Assembly (NCBI GenBank): GCA_021604865.1
Contig: BQJU01000018.1
Span: 1-64,000, forward strand
Direction: 5' to 3'
Source: Saprospiraceae bacterium
GTDB lineage: Bacteria > Bacteroidota > Bacteroidia > Chitinophagales > Saprospiraceae
DNA length: 64,000 nucleotides
Of this stretch, positions 44,159 to 53,980 are shown in pieces (within the stretch, counting starts at the first letter, position 1; each line of letters opens with the position of its first letter). The position numbers and the translations under genes are program-made. A model generated the notes under the pieces. It saw only the letters and a list, made by a program, of their open reading frames with translations, was not told where the DNA came from and made no database searches.

Positions 44159-46198
44159 TTATTTCACCATCAACTTGGTCGTTGCAATCTTGCTAGCAGT
44201 TTGCAGACGTACCACATAGGTACCTGTTGCCAGACCATTGAGGTTGACCAGTTTTGCATGAACACCGGCACTATAATTAGCACGGTCAATGCTTAACACT
44301 TTTCTACCCATCATATCAAACAGGTCGATCGCTAATGGAGTCGCTTCCAATAGGTTGAAATCGATGAATGTCTGTTCGCTGGTTGGGTTTGGAGACACTT
44401 TCAGGCTGTTGTCAACAAGGAAAGGATCTTCTGTTTTTACAACAGTACCGCGCTCAACAAATTCACTTTCATCAAAACCTGCACCAGACAGATAGTAGTA
44501 ATTGATCGGTGCAAGATCACTGTCTACATCCGTTGGGATACCATAAGCGATAGGTAACTCATAATTAAAATTGGTACCATCGTCCTTTACGATAGGCGAC
44601 AAATAGTGGTAGTAACCAACAGTAGCAATATCGGTGAATTCAAAATCATCAAAAGTAGTACCAGGAGACCATCCAAAGTTTTTGACATTGGCTACATAAC
44701 CGTCGGATAAACGGTAACCGTATCCCCAAACATCAGGGTTGGTATTGATGTTGTCAGCCTCATCAGGATTTGGATAATAAGTCAGTGCATAAGTAAAGAA
44801 CGTATACTGACCATCAGGCGTACGTCCTGCTTGTGGACGAGAATCAAGACTGGCAGCTGCTGCTCCCAGATCACCGTCTTCGTTATAGTAGCCAGCAACA
44901 CGGTAGTGTTCCCAAGCTTCACCATCAGTGATAAAGTGGAACAATTCGTCAGTAAATGGTCCTACCCAAATAAACCCGAACTCATCAGCATTGGTTGCAT
45001 TATTAGAGCTGGACAACATTTGAGCAAAAATGTGCAATTGACCACTGCCATCCACTGTGATATCATACAGACTCATGTAAGGAATCTGTGGAGAACCAGA
45101 ACCAATAGTATCGGCAGCACCGTCACCATCAGCATCTACAGGAATGGTATAAGCAATCAAGCTATCCATTTGCTGCCACTGAACTCTAGGTTGTTTTACC
45201 CAGTTATCACCACCATCAGTAGTTTTCCAGATGATAGGCTTGGAACTAGGAAATTCCGCATTGTCATCAGCGTCAACACCTTGAATCACTGCATAACCAG
45301 TTAGTCCATCAGGAGCGAACTCAATTCTTGGACTTACGGCAAATGAATCAATACTATTTTCATAGTTCAACGGTAAATCGATGTAAGTGTGGTCAAAAGC
45401 ATCCGTACCGGCATTGTACTCCAGTTTTGAAATCACAACCGGATTAAAAAGCTGATGAGGGAAACTTTGCTCTCTGCGGTAATTAGCATACCACATGGAA
45501 CCATCATTGTTGTATACCAATCCTGTTGGAATGTAAGCATTGGTATCATAAATAGAGTAATAATCTTCTACTGGATCGCTTCCGTCCAGTTTTGAAGAAG
45601 CTACAAATTCATAGCCCCATCCGCTGCCAAAGTCAGGGTCATTCCACAAACCGGCACCAACACCCACGAAACGGGCATTAGCAGGATCAGTGTTTCCTGG
45701 AGGATTGTAGATAGATCCATTAGGGTAACGATTACCATTGATAATCGTGCCATCATCAGCCATAAGACTAGGAGTAACCTGCTTATTCATAGTATCCCAG
45801 GTAACACCCCCATCCGTAGAGGCATCAAAACTAATGATTCCACTACCTCCGGCTGCACCAACATTCTGGCGGTGACAGAAGACCATAGAATTTGATTCTG
45901 GGTTGTATGTCATCGGATTTTGTCCTTCGATCAAAACAGAGAAAACATTAAATGATGATCCTAAAGGAATGCTAAACGGATCATCAGTGCGATAAGTAAT
46001 GCCTTCGTTTTGTGGGTTGTCTTGATTAATTACTTGTAGCGCTGGATCGGCACTTGGAATATCTGCAGAAACAGTCATTCCAGTTTTTGCCTTTGCTTTT
46101 TGAGTAAATGCTCTTTCTGCTTTTCTGGCTGCGTCTGATTGGGCAGATACAAATCCATAGGTAAATAGAATTACCATTAAGGGTAACAGTTTTTTCAT
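44159..46198 (-). CDS. T9SS-secreted BNR-repeat protein, paralogue B
   Basis: This is a 679-residue protein with signal MKKLLPLMVILFTYGFVSAQ. From residue 20 (SDAARKAERAFTQKAKAKTGM) to the end it is collinear with the 41729 protein and differs by scattered substitutions. It has the same type A sorting domain (LKVSPNPTSEQTFIDFNLLEA; end ...ATTKLMVK). The two are a recent tandem duplication of the coding region plus terminator. Function unknown. Confidence 0.88.
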   Translation of the reverse strand: MKKLLPLMVILFTYGFVSAQSDAARKAERAFTQKAKAKTGMTVSADIPSADPALQVINQDNPQNEGITYRTDDPFSIPLGSSFNVFSVLIEGQNPMTYNPESNSMVFCHRQNVGAAGGSGIISFDASTDGGVTWDTMNKQVTPSLMADDGTIINGNRYPNGSIYNPPGNTDPANARFVGVGAGLWNDPDFGSGWGYEFVASSKLDGSDPVEDYYSIYDTNAYIPTGLVYNNDGSMWYANYRREQSFPHQLFNPVVISKLEYNAGTDAFDHTYIDLPLNYENSIDSFAVSPRIEFAPDGLTGYAVIQGVDADDNAEFPSSKPIIWKTTDGGDNWVKQPRVQWQQMDSLIAYTIPVDADGDGAADTIGSGSPQIPYMSLYDITVDGSGQLHIFAQMLSSSNNATNADEFGFIWVGPFTDELFHFITDGEAWEHYRVAGYYNEDGDLGAAAASLDSRPQAGRTPDGQYTFFTYALTYYPNPDEADNINTNPDVWGYGYRLSDGYVANVKNFGWSPGTTFDDFEFTDIATVGYYHYLSPIVKDDGTNFNYELPIAYGIPTDVDSDLAPINYYYLSGAGFDESEFVERGTVVKTEDPFLVDNSLKVSPNPTSEQTFIDFNLLEATPLAIDLFDMMGRKVLSIDRANYSAGVHAKLVNLNGLATGTYVVRLQTASKIATTKLMVK

Positions 46199-46636
46199 AC
46201 CTCTCTCAAATTTTGGTTAATAAATAGATGCTATCAGGGATAAAAAAATTACAGAAGTCTATTGTTTTTTGTAAGACAACTATAAATTTTTAATCCTCCT
46301 CTCAAGCTATTTTCGGGCCAATATACGATTTTCCCGAATTTATCATAGCCGATAAATAATTTTGCCAACAATTCTTTTTGATGCAAGGAAAGTAAGTCCC
46401 TTGTATTTTCTAACAAATCGAACTACTAAATTCATAAGAAAAATTTGAATCTTTTGTCAGCCATTTGTCATCCCTCTGGATTTTACAAGAAAAGGAAGAA
46501 GTTCGATCATGTCTGCCGAGCCGACACTGTCAGATCATTTTATTATCAGATCGTCCGGCTGTGCCTGGACTGTCAGAAGACAGACCTCACGGTGCGCTCA
46601 CCTCTGACAGCCAAGGCGTTGCCGACACGATCTTTC
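46199..46636. other. Gap with CTGTCAG words, no gene
   Basis: The left part is AT-rich upstream sequence of the 46198 start. The right part (46500-46630) is GC-richer, with several CTGTCAG/CTGACAG words (46528, 46572, 46605) recalling the repeat family at 10090 and 33113. A plus-strand frame here has no coding character. Confidence 0.5.
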
Positions 46637-48478
46637 CTACTGCTTCTCTACCAATCTAGTTACCTCAAGGCCACCTTGCTCAAGAGAGAGTATATAAGTA
46701 CCGGCGGGAAGTTGACGCAGATCCATTGATTTCTGGAAACTGCGGTTTAGTTCAATTTTTTCTTCCATAATTACGCTACCTGACAGACTGTGCAAACGAA
46801 GTGAAAAGGTTCCTGACCGTTGGCTTTCAAGCCTGATTTGCAGCAAATCGCTAGTTGGATTTGGGTTTATTTCAAATTTTTGCAGACCCAATTGTTCCAT
46901 GACACCCAATACGAGGTTTACTTCGTCACTGAGTGTAGTACATCCATTAGCGGCAGTAACAACTACCGTATATATGCCAGGATTTGAGGAATCATAAGTA
47001 GCGTTGGTAGCTCCCTCAATCAATTCCCCCTCAAGATACCACTGGTAAGCGGTGTATTCATCAGGAACAGAAAGGGTCGTCCCGGATATAGTAATCATTG
47101 GGGCCTCTGGGCTGCTATTGATAACTGTTAAGGTCTCCTTTTGTTCGCAGCCATTTTCATCAATGGCGGTCACGGTGTATATGCCGGCCTCAATTCCGCT
47201 AAGGTCTTCGGTTTCTGCGCCGTTTGACCAATTGATCGAAATCGGAGCAAGGCCACCGGCGATAGTGACATCTATACTGCCATCAGCATCACCGGCACAA
47301 CTTTCATCCGTCACGCTACTGGTCAGCTCAAAACCCGTACACAATTCGACTATTTTATAGATGGTACCATTTCGGCCCACCAGGTACAACTCACCGTTTT
47401 GGTCTTCTCCAAAAGAAGCAAATATATTATTGTTGGCATTGAGTAACTCCTCATTATGCCAGACACCGTTTTCATTCTGAAAAAGCGTCCAAATGCGTCC
47501 GGAACAGTAGTCAGTATAGAGATAAAAGCCTGTGAGTTTAGGGAATTCACTGCCGCGATATACGTAACCACCGGTCACAGAGCAACCCAAATTGGAGCCG
47601 TTTTCGTAAACGTGAATGGGACCGGTCAAATCGTTAATCCCAGTACATTGACTTAGATTATAGGCAGTATTGCCTTCATAACAACGCCAGCCGTAGTTTT
47701 CGCCACCCGTACTGTTGGCAGGCTGAAAGTCAATCTCCTCCCATGCCCCTTGGCCGACATCTCCGATCCATAAGTCTCCCGTTTCCCGGTCGAAGCTAAA
47801 ACGCCATGGATTCCGAAGACCTAAGGCCCAAATTTCGTCGAGCGTAAAGTCATCTTCTGCAAATGGATTATCAGCAGGAATCGTATAGGGATCACCATTG
47901 TCAACATCAATTCTTAGCATTTTACCTAGAAAGGTAAGCCTGTTTTGCCCATTGTTGTTGGGATCGCCTCCTGAGCCACCATCACCCAGGCCAGTATACA
48001 AAAAGCCGTCCGGGCCAAATGCGACATGCCCGCCATTGTGATTGGAAAATGGCTGGTCGGCAGTAAGCATAATCAACTCACTATCGGGATCTGCCTGATT
48101 GGGATCATCTGCGCTCACTTGAAAGCGGGATAGGCGTGTATCTCCAGAGTTCTGGGTGTAATTCACATAGAAATAGCCATTTTCTGCATAATTAGGATGG
48201 AAGGCTAAGCCCAGCAACCCTCTTTCATTGGATTGAGAATTGACCCTGCTGTCAATATCCAGAAATGGGGTCGGCAAAACCTGACCATCACCGTCTATGA
48301 TTTTGATGATCCCAGCTTGTTCAATAACAAAAAGGCGTTCATCGCCAGCATTTGTCATACCTATTGAAGAATTTAATCCTGTGGCGAACACTTCCAAGTC
48401 AATGACCGGTAATGTTTGAGCGCTGAGACTCGATAAACAAAGCGCAAAAAAGCAAAGAAGGGAGAAGCGTGGTTGCAT
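46637..48478 (-). CDS. T9SS-secreted PQQ-type sugar (sorbosone) dehydrogenase-like protein
   Basis: This is a 613-residue protein from the ATG at 48478 (signal MQPRFSLLCFFALCLSSLSAQ); the open upstream frame is not used. Residues 25-390 form a six-bladed glucose/sorbosone dehydrogenase propeller: LFVIEQAGIIKII, ERGLLGLAFHPNYAENGYFYVNYT, NHNGGHVAFGPDGFLYTGLGDGG, GLRNPWRFSFDRETGDLWIGDVGQ and GENYGWRCYEG. Two Ig/PKD-like parts follow (LAPISINWSNGAETEDLSGIEAGIYTV), then a type A sorting domain (FEINPNPTSDLLQIRLES ... GTYILSLEQGG). PQQ dependence is assumed from the family. Confidence 0.92.
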   Translation of the reverse strand: MQPRFSLLCFFALCLSSLSAQTLPVIDLEVFATGLNSSIGMTNAGDERLFVIEQAGIIKIIDGDGQVLPTPFLDIDSRVNSQSNERGLLGLAFHPNYAENGYFYVNYTQNSGDTRLSRFQVSADDPNQADPDSELIMLTADQPFSNHNGGHVAFGPDGFLYTGLGDGGSGGDPNNNGQNRLTFLGKMLRIDVDNGDPYTIPADNPFAEDDFTLDEIWALGLRNPWRFSFDRETGDLWIGDVGQGAWEEIDFQPANSTGGENYGWRCYEGNTAYNLSQCTGINDLTGPIHVYENGSNLGCSVTGGYVYRGSEFPKLTGFYLYTDYCSGRIWTLFQNENGVWHNEELLNANNNIFASFGEDQNGELYLVGRNGTIYKIVELCTGFELTSSVTDESCAGDADGSIDVTIAGGLAPISINWSNGAETEDLSGIEAGIYTVTAIDENGCEQKETLTVINSSPEAPMITISGTTLSVPDEYTAYQWYLEGELIEGATNATYDSSNPGIYTVVVTAANGCTTLSDEVNLVLGVMEQLGLQKFEINPNPTSDLLQIRLESQRSGTFSLRLHSLSGSVIMEEKIELNRSFQKSMDLRQLPAGTYILSLEQGGLEVTRLVEKQ

Positions 48479-48746
48479 GATTTTTATTTTTGTTGAACCT
48501 AAAGGCGAATATGCCTGGCAATGAGCGCGGAAATTAACTATTTCCTGCTGACTGGGTAAAATGTTGAGGTTACTTTTTTGCTTGGAATAGTACAAATACC
48601 GTATTTTGCATTTGAGAAGACCATCTCCAAGAATTTGTTTGTAAACAACTCTAATAAGAAAAATACCGGGCACGTTCTATATACTCTTGAAAAAAACTAA
48701 CTTTGAAGTTTTTAAGAGCATGTTTTGAGAATGGAAACACAAGCTT

Positions 48747-49643
48747 ATGACGTCTAAAATTTTACCTGTCTTTATTCTGGCAACCTTCGGCTACTTTTTT
48801 GCAGCGGCTCAATTGCCCAAATCAAATGTTTACATTTTTGACATGCGTCAGGTGTCAGATAGTACTTTTGAATTTACCAAGCCAAAATACCTGACCCAGT
48901 TCAATAACCGAGGGTACAATAACCAACCAGCTTTTTTTAGCAAAAATGAGTTGTATTTATCGCTACAGATGCCCTATGAGACACAACCGGACCTCTACGT
49001 TTTTGATTTGGAAAAAAAGACAAAAACCAAAGTCACCGAAACTGTTGAGGGCGAATTTTCTCCCAGCCGTATGCCCGATAATTATAGCTTTTCGGCTATT
49101 CGCCAGGAAGTTAAGGGCCGGGATACCATCCTGCGTCTGTGGCAATTTCCCATAGACCGTTTATCCAATGGCAAGCCAGTATTTAAATACCTTACCGGTA
49201 TTGGCTATTACAACTGGATCAATAGCTCCGAAGTAGCGGTGTTTATGGTAGATAACCCTTCCTATCTGGCCATTGCGGATACCCGTACGGATGAAGTGTA
49301 CCCGATTGCTACCAATGTAGGGCGTTGCTTTCAAAGGCTTGCCAATGGTAGCCTGGTTTATGTGCAAAAGACGGATTCGGGTACCTGGCTACTCATGGAG
49401 AAAAATCTTTACAACAAGTCTCGACAGCCAGTCAAAATAACGAATACGCTGGCTGGCAGTGAAGATTTTATTGTCCTCCCTGATGGAACTTTCCTAATGG
49501 GTAAAGGCAGCAGACTGTATAAATTCAACCGCTTCAATGATGAAGAATGGGTAGAAATTGCTGATTTCCGCTATTATGATATTCGCAACATCTCACGGTT
49601 GGCGCTGAGTCCTGATTATAAACTGGCAGTTGTAGCTGAATAA
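48747..49643 (+). CDS. Exported TolB/PD40-like beta-propeller protein
   Basis: This is a 298-residue protein with a signal peptide (cleavage near AAAQ, residue 21). Repeats of the WD40-like PD40 type are visible: NQPAFFSKNELYLSLQ, LYVFDLEKKTKTKVTETVEGEFSPSRMPDNYSFSAIRQE and LAIADTRTDEVYPIATNVGRC. They suggest a six-bladed propeller without a catalytic domain. The gene for the DUF1684 protein follows 32 bp downstream and is probably co-transcribed. Ligand unknown. Confidence 0.8.
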   Translation: MTSKILPVFILATFGYFFAAAQLPKSNVYIFDMRQVSDSTFEFTKPKYLTQFNNRGYNNQPAFFSKNELYLSLQMPYETQPDLYVFDLEKKTKTKVTETVEGEFSPSRMPDNYSFSAIRQEVKGRDTILRLWQFPIDRLSNGKPVFKYLTGIGYYNWINSSEVAVFMVDNPSYLAIADTRTDEVYPIATNVGRCFQRLANGSLVYVQKTDSGTWLLMEKNLYNKSRQPVKITNTLAGSEDFIVLPDGTFLMGKGSRLYKFNRFNDEEWVEIADFRYYDIRNISRLALSPDYKLAVVAE

Positions 49644-49675
49644 TTGCTAGCCATTTTCAAGAAAAAATAGAAGAA

Positions 49676-50296
49676 ATGCCGAAGGGATATTACATCTTGT
49701 TGCTGGTGACGGCCTCTCTGGTGATGCATCATGCGGAAGCACAAACGGGTAAAAATTACTTGCAGGTCATCAAAAAACACCGCAAAGCATACAAAAAGGA
49801 CTTTTTAAAGACTCCTAATGCTCCTTTGGACCGGAAAGGAGTCAAATCCGTTCGCTTTTTCGAACCCAATCCAGTTTATCGGGTAACCGCAACATTTGAG
49901 CCAGTTGAATATGCTGACCCTTTTGATATGGCCACCTATGCTGGTACCACTCAGCCGTATGCAACGTATGGCGTTCTTCATTTTGATCTCAATGGTGCAA
50001 AACACGAGCTGACGGTTTATCGGAGTTTGCGGCTGCAAAAGATTCCGGGATATGAAGATTATCTCTTCCTGCCTTTTAAGGACCTTACCAACGGAGAATC
50101 AACTTATGGAGGTGGTCGCTATCTGGATTTTCGCACCGGAGATATTGACAATTTCACGTTGATCCTGGATTTCAACAAAAGTTACAATCCTTATTGTGCC
50201 TATAGCGATGGCTATCAGTGTCCCATTCCACCTGAAGAAAATGATTTGAACATTGCTATTCCAGCGGGAGAGCGGGCATACGAGGGAGGTCATTGA
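49676..50296 (+). CDS. Exported DUF1684 protein
   Basis: This is a 206-residue protein with a signal peptide ending HAEAQ. The mature part has the DUF1684 signature: YLQVIKKHRKAYKKDFL, FFEPNPVYRVTATFEP, LYLPFKDLTNGESTYGGGRYLD-like (here FLPFKDLTNGESTYGGGRYLDF), FNKSYNPYCAYSDGYQCPIPPEENDLNIAIPAGER. The function of the family is unknown. Its last 7 bp overlap the 3' end of the convergent response-regulator gene. Confidence 0.88.
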   Translation: MPKGYYILLLVTASLVMHHAEAQTGKNYLQVIKKHRKAYKKDFLKTPNAPLDRKGVKSVRFFEPNPVYRVTATFEPVEYADPFDMATYAGTTQPYATYGVLHFDLNGAKHELTVYRSLRLQKIPGYEDYLFLPFKDLTNGESTYGGGRYLDFRTGDIDNFTLILDFNKSYNPYCAYSDGYQCPIPPEENDLNIAIPAGERAYEGGH

Positions 50297-51003
50297 GTAT
50301 TAAATATGGCCTGTACGATCTCATCCCTTTTGTTTCGGCTGATAGGGATTTTTGTTTTTCCAATTTCCAACATATTGCCATATAGTGATTCAACACGATT
50401 TTTAGCCACAATATAGGATTTGTGTACCCGGATAAATGTGTCTGAGGGAAGCATCTCCTCCAGATTTTTTAAACGCTCCAATGTGACCAATCGCGTATCC
50501 TCACAAACGATTCGCACATATTCTTTTAAACCTTCAATAAAGAGAATATCGGAATATTGAACTTTAACCAACTTACCATCCACCTTGACCGTAAAAAAAG
50601 CTGCCTGTTCCAGATTTTGTGAACCAGAAAATTCAATTTGGTCCTTTAATAAAAGACGTGCCTTATTTACAGCTTGAAGAAAACGCTCAAAGGAAAAAGG
50701 TTTTAGCAAATAATCGGCGACATTGAGATCAAAGGCTTCTAGTGCATAATCGGCATAAGCAGTGGTAAAGATGGTCACCGGCCTATGTGGTAATGTTTTC
50801 AACAAATGGGTTCCGCTAAGTGTCGGCATCTGGATATCTAGAAACAACAGTTTTACCTGGCCCTGCTGTAGCATTTCCAGCGCCTTAATCGGTGATTTTA
50901 TCTTGCCTATGATTTCCAGGTCTGGAATATTGCCAATAAAACCTTCGAGAAGATTTAATGCGAGGTATTCATCATCAACTATAAGTGTTTTTATGGGATT
51001 CAT
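50290..51003 (-). CDS. LytTR-family response regulator
   Basis: This is a 237-residue DNA-binding regulator from the ATG at 51003. The receiver domain (1-120) has the acidic pair at 10-11 (VDDE), phospho-acceptor D56 in LLFLDIQMP, Thr/Ala in TTAYADYALEAF and Lys in YLLKPFSFERF. The LytTR domain (about 140-235) has SDILFIEGLKEYVRIV, TLERLKNLEEMLP and FIRVHKSYIVAKNRVESL. It is preceded by its histidine kinase with a 4-bp overlap (ATGA), so the two are co-translated. Targets may include the adjacent 52297 lipoprotein gene, by position only. Confidence 0.94.
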   Translation of the reverse strand: MNPIKTLIVDDEYLALNLLEGFIGNIPDLEIIGKIKSPIKALEMLQQGQVKLLFLDIQMPTLSGTHLLKTLPHRPVTIFTTAYADYALEAFDLNVADYLLKPFSFERFLQAVNKARLLLKDQIEFSGSQNLEQAAFFTVKVDGKLVKVQYSDILFIEGLKEYVRIVCEDTRLVTLERLKNLEEMLPSDTFIRVHKSYIVAKNRVESLYGNMLEIGKTKIPISRNKRDEIVQAIFNTQ

Positions 51004-52034
51004 TTTGAGGTTTTTAGATGTAAGTGGGTGCAAAAATTGCCTGCTGTTGCTTCGATCCTGATTTGATGTTGGTTTGCATATTTGAGGGCAAGTCTTTTTT
51101 TGATATTGCTTAAGCCAACACCTCCAACTTTGTCCTTCTGAAAGTCATTTTCATTATAGGTATTAAAAGTTTTAAATACCAATTCGTTGTCTACAATGGC
51201 GAGCTCAATTTGGATACGAGCATTAGGATTGGTATCAAAATCGCAATGTTTAAAACAATTTTCCACCAAAGGAATCAGAATCATGGGTTCAATCAACAAC
51301 CCGGAAAAATCACCGCTTGTCAGGTATTGGATATCGACTGGTGTTTCATTTCGCATCTGAAATAATTCGATGAATTCTTTAATTTGTTCACTTTCTTTTT
51401 GCAGTAAAACTTGCTCAGCACGGCTGTCGTAGATGACATAGCGCAACAAATTGGATAGTTTCAATACCATTGTGGCGGTATTATCGGATTTAGCTACAGC
51501 TAGCGCATATATATTATTTAAGGTGTTGAATAAAAAGTGCGGATTGATTTGTGCTCGCAGAAATTGTAATTGCGCTTCATTTTGTTGATGGATGGTTTCC
51601 AGGGCAATGCGTTCATTTTTGGCTCTATTTTGCTGAATCTGATAAATGGTACTGACCAGGATAATGCCAAAATTGGTCATAAAAGCAGCAAAAAGCCAGC
51701 TATTGGTTTTATCCTGGCGAACCAAGGACAAATCTACTTCCGGGAATTGCAGGTTCAATTGCACTCTAATAATGCCCATCAAAAGCACAATTGTTGTGGT
51801 CAAAACTAAATATAAGGTGAAACGCTTTTTTTCAAAATAAAGATTGACGAGCTGCAGATTAACATAAAATAGGAAAACCATTGGCAACACATTGCCCAGG
51901 CCGCGTAATAAGCTTACTTCAAATGGTAAAAAGGGCAGAAAAAGCCCGCCATATATCAGCAGAATTACCAACCATATACCAAAGTGATTAAGCCCTTTTA
52001 ATTCCTTCCCCGATAATTTCTTTGATAGGTTCAT
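51000..52034 (-). CDS. LytS-type sensor histidine kinase
   Basis: This is a 344-residue membrane kinase. Four hydrophobic segments (about 18-40, 46-66, 74-95, 113-132) are followed by a coiled-coil and a His_kinase domain with the phospho-acceptor H166 in LRAQINPHFLFNTLNNIYAL. The ATPase part has PMILIPLVENCFKH (N box) and VGGVGLSNIKKRLALKY (G box). There is no extracytoplasmic sensor domain, so the signal is probably membrane-borne. It overlaps the response-regulator gene by 4 bp. Confidence 0.94.
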   Translation of the reverse strand: MNLSKKLSGKELKGLNHFGIWLVILLIYGGLFLPFLPFEVSLLRGLGNVLPMVFLFYVNLQLVNLYFEKKRFTLYLVLTTTIVLLMGIIRVQLNLQFPEVDLSLVRQDKTNSWLFAAFMTNFGIILVSTIYQIQQNRAKNERIALETIHQQNEAQLQFLRAQINPHFLFNTLNNIYALAVAKSDNTATMVLKLSNLLRYVIYDSRAEQVLLQKESEQIKEFIELFQMRNETPVDIQYLTSGDFSGLLIEPMILIPLVENCFKHCDFDTNPNARIQIELAIVDNELVFKTFNTYNENDFQKDKVGGVGLSNIKKRLALKYANQHQIRIEATAGNFCTHLHLKTSK

Positions 52035-52296
52035 GTAATTTGTATTTGCACAATAAAACTAGGGAATTTTTGGGAATCAACCCGTTGGCGTTCAACCAAT
52101 GGGTGCGATTCTTCAATGAATGGAAGGACAGAATGGATAGGCATCGATTTTTCCATCACTCTGCCTTGCACAAGAGCTCTTTCTACCGCTGGTTGAAGTA
52201 TCCTGACCATTGGTTGAAATATCTTGTCAACCTGCACCTGTGGGCATTTCTTTGTAGCCGAAATCAAATTTATAAAACATAAAATAATTTCGAGTT

Positions 52297-53037
52297 ATGA
52301 AAGAAGTAATGCAACATGCAAAAAGATTCAACCTGTTTCAAATTTTTATGGTCCTGCTTACTGTTGGGATATTATCGGCTTGTAATAAGGAAGAGGAACA
52401 AATCGCAACAGTAACGGAAGAGGATGCTGTAGAAGTGGTGGAAAATGCCCTCAAAGTAGAATCGGAAGGTTTGGTGGTTGAAGTAGAAGATGCGGCTCTG
52501 GTAACAGAAGAATATGTCGAAAAAACATTGCCTCCTTGTGGTGCATCATTTGACTCAACAGTGGTGCGCAATATCAGCAACGCCTACATTACGGCTGATT
52601 ATACCAGCAATTGGAATTGGACGATCATCTGCAACAATCAAAATATTCCAGCCACGCTGAATTTCAACCGCACCACGCAAGGGCAGTATGAAACGACCCG
52701 ATTGTTATCAGATGATAGTGCTGCTGGAGGCTGGACTATTGATAACATCATTTTGGGAGATACTTATGTGATCAATGGCGTCTATTCTCGTCAAGGAAAC
52801 CAGGAGTCTAAAGTCAGAAACAGATTGACGTTCACCTCTTCTGTTGAATTTGACCTAAGCGACCTGGTTGTTGACAAAGATATCTATAGAATTTTAAGTG
52901 GTACAGCTACATTCACCATTAGTGGAACCAGCTCAGGTGGCGGAAGTTTTCAGTACAGTGGTGAAATTATTTTTCTGGGCGACGGAATGGCAACAATAAC
53001 CCTGAACGGCCATACTTATACGGTTGACTTGTATTGA
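52297..53037 (+). CDS. Hypothetical lipoprotein
   Basis: This is a 246-residue protein. The lipobox ends LSAC with Cys at residue 29, followed by Asn-Lys. An acidic Glu/Val-rich stretch (about 31-75) precedes a beta-rich domain with CGASFDSTVVRNIS and a C-terminal Gly/Ser/Thr segment (TATFTISGTSSGGGSFQYSGEI). No family is recognised. It is divergent from the LytS/LytTR genes with a 262-bp gap and may be under their control. Confidence 0.78.
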   Translation: MKEVMQHAKRFNLFQIFMVLLTVGILSACNKEEEQIATVTEEDAVEVVENALKVESEGLVVEVEDAALVTEEYVEKTLPPCGASFDSTVVRNISNAYITADYTSNWNWTIICNNQNIPATLNFNRTTQGQYETTRLLSDDSAAGGWTIDNIILGDTYVINGVYSRQGNQESKVRNRLTFTSSVEFDLSDLVVDKDIYRILSGTATFTISGTSSGGGSFQYSGEIIFLGDGMATITLNGHTYTVDLY

Positions 53038-53070
53038 TCTTTAAAACAGCTTTCGTTTGACTATCCCCAA

Positions 53071-53106
53071 ACAGGAATGTGGCAAGTTTTTATGCCACGT
53101 TCCTGT
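53071..53106. terminator. Strong hairpin after the 52297 lipoprotein gene
   Basis: ACAGGAATGTGGCA (53071-53084) pairs with TGCCACGTTCCTGT (53093-53106) with one mismatch. It lies 33 bp after the stop. No T run follows, so it may be a stability hairpin rather than a true terminator. Confidence 0.55.
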
Positions 53107-53139
53107 ACTATTAGACCCCTAAACCTTTAAACCATCAAC

Positions 53140-53943
53140 ATGCATATCCTGATTGAATATTTCGGACTTTTTTCTGGTTATCTCCTAACTGCGCTTACTA
53201 TTTTTTTTCGCTACGCTTTTTTTGCAGGTATTGCTTTTTCCATCTTTTATGTCTGGCGTAGAAAACATTACCTACGGTTAAAAATTCAAGAAAGGTTTCC
53301 AAAATATCAGCAGATATGGCGCGAAATCATTCATTCCGCCTATACTGCTTTTATTTTTGCTACTATGGGGCTTGGCATTTATTTTCTTCGACAGCATGGA
53401 TATACCCGGATTTACACAGATATACATGATTACAGTTGGGGGTATTTGGTTTTTTCATTTCTCTTCCTTGTTGTATTACATGATACCTACTTTTATTGGA
53501 TGCACCGCTTGATGCACCACCCGCGTTTGTTTCGGTTATTGCACAAAGTCCATCACCAATCATCAAATCCAACGCCCTGGGCAGCCCTCTCTTTTCACCC
53601 TTTGGAAGCTATTCTTGAAATTGCCATTATACCAATTGCCGTTTTTATTTTACCCTTTCATGCGTTGGTATTACTGCTTTTTGCGACCTGGTCGTTACTC
53701 TGGAATATTATTGGTCATCTTGGATTCGAGTTGTTTCCCAAAGGATTTGTCCATCACCCTGTATTTCGCTGGTTCAATACTTCCACACATCACAATATGC
53801 ACCACCACCAGGTAAAATGTAATTATGGGTTGTATTTTAATTTTTGGGATAGCTGGATGAATACCAATCACCACGCTTATAAAGAAACCTTTGATCAGAT
53901 TACGCAAAAGGAAAAGCATGTTTCAAAGCCTGTTTTTCCATAG
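53140..53943 (+). CDS. Sterol desaturase/fatty-acid hydroxylase family protein
   Basis: This is a 267-residue membrane di-iron hydroxylase. It has about four membrane segments and the three His clusters of the superfamily: HDTYFYWMHRLMHH (first two boxes), HKVHHQSSNPTPW and HHNMHHHQVKCNYG. It hydroxylates or desaturates lipids (sterols, hopanoids, carotenoids or fatty chains elsewhere in the family); the substrate cannot be told. The DinB gene starts 37 bp after its stop. Confidence 0.92.
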   Translation: MHILIEYFGLFSGYLLTALTIFFRYAFFAGIAFSIFYVWRRKHYLRLKIQERFPKYQQIWREIIHSAYTAFIFATMGLGIYFLRQHGYTRIYTDIHDYSWGYLVFSFLFLVVLHDTYFYWMHRLMHHPRLFRLLHKVHHQSSNPTPWAALSFHPLEAILEIAIIPIAVFILPFHALVLLLFATWSLLWNIIGHLGFELFPKGFVHHPVFRWFNTSTHHNMHHHQVKCNYGLYFNFWDSWMNTNHHAYKETFDQITQKEKHVSKPVFP

Positions 53944-53980
53944 ATTCTTGGTAAATTGCAAGATCAGAAAACAGAAGACA

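Noticed and set aside
52022-52282. 86-residue frame between the kinase and the lipoprotein gene
   Set aside because: It starts inside the kinase gene on the opposite strand, has no domain, and covers the divergent promoter region.
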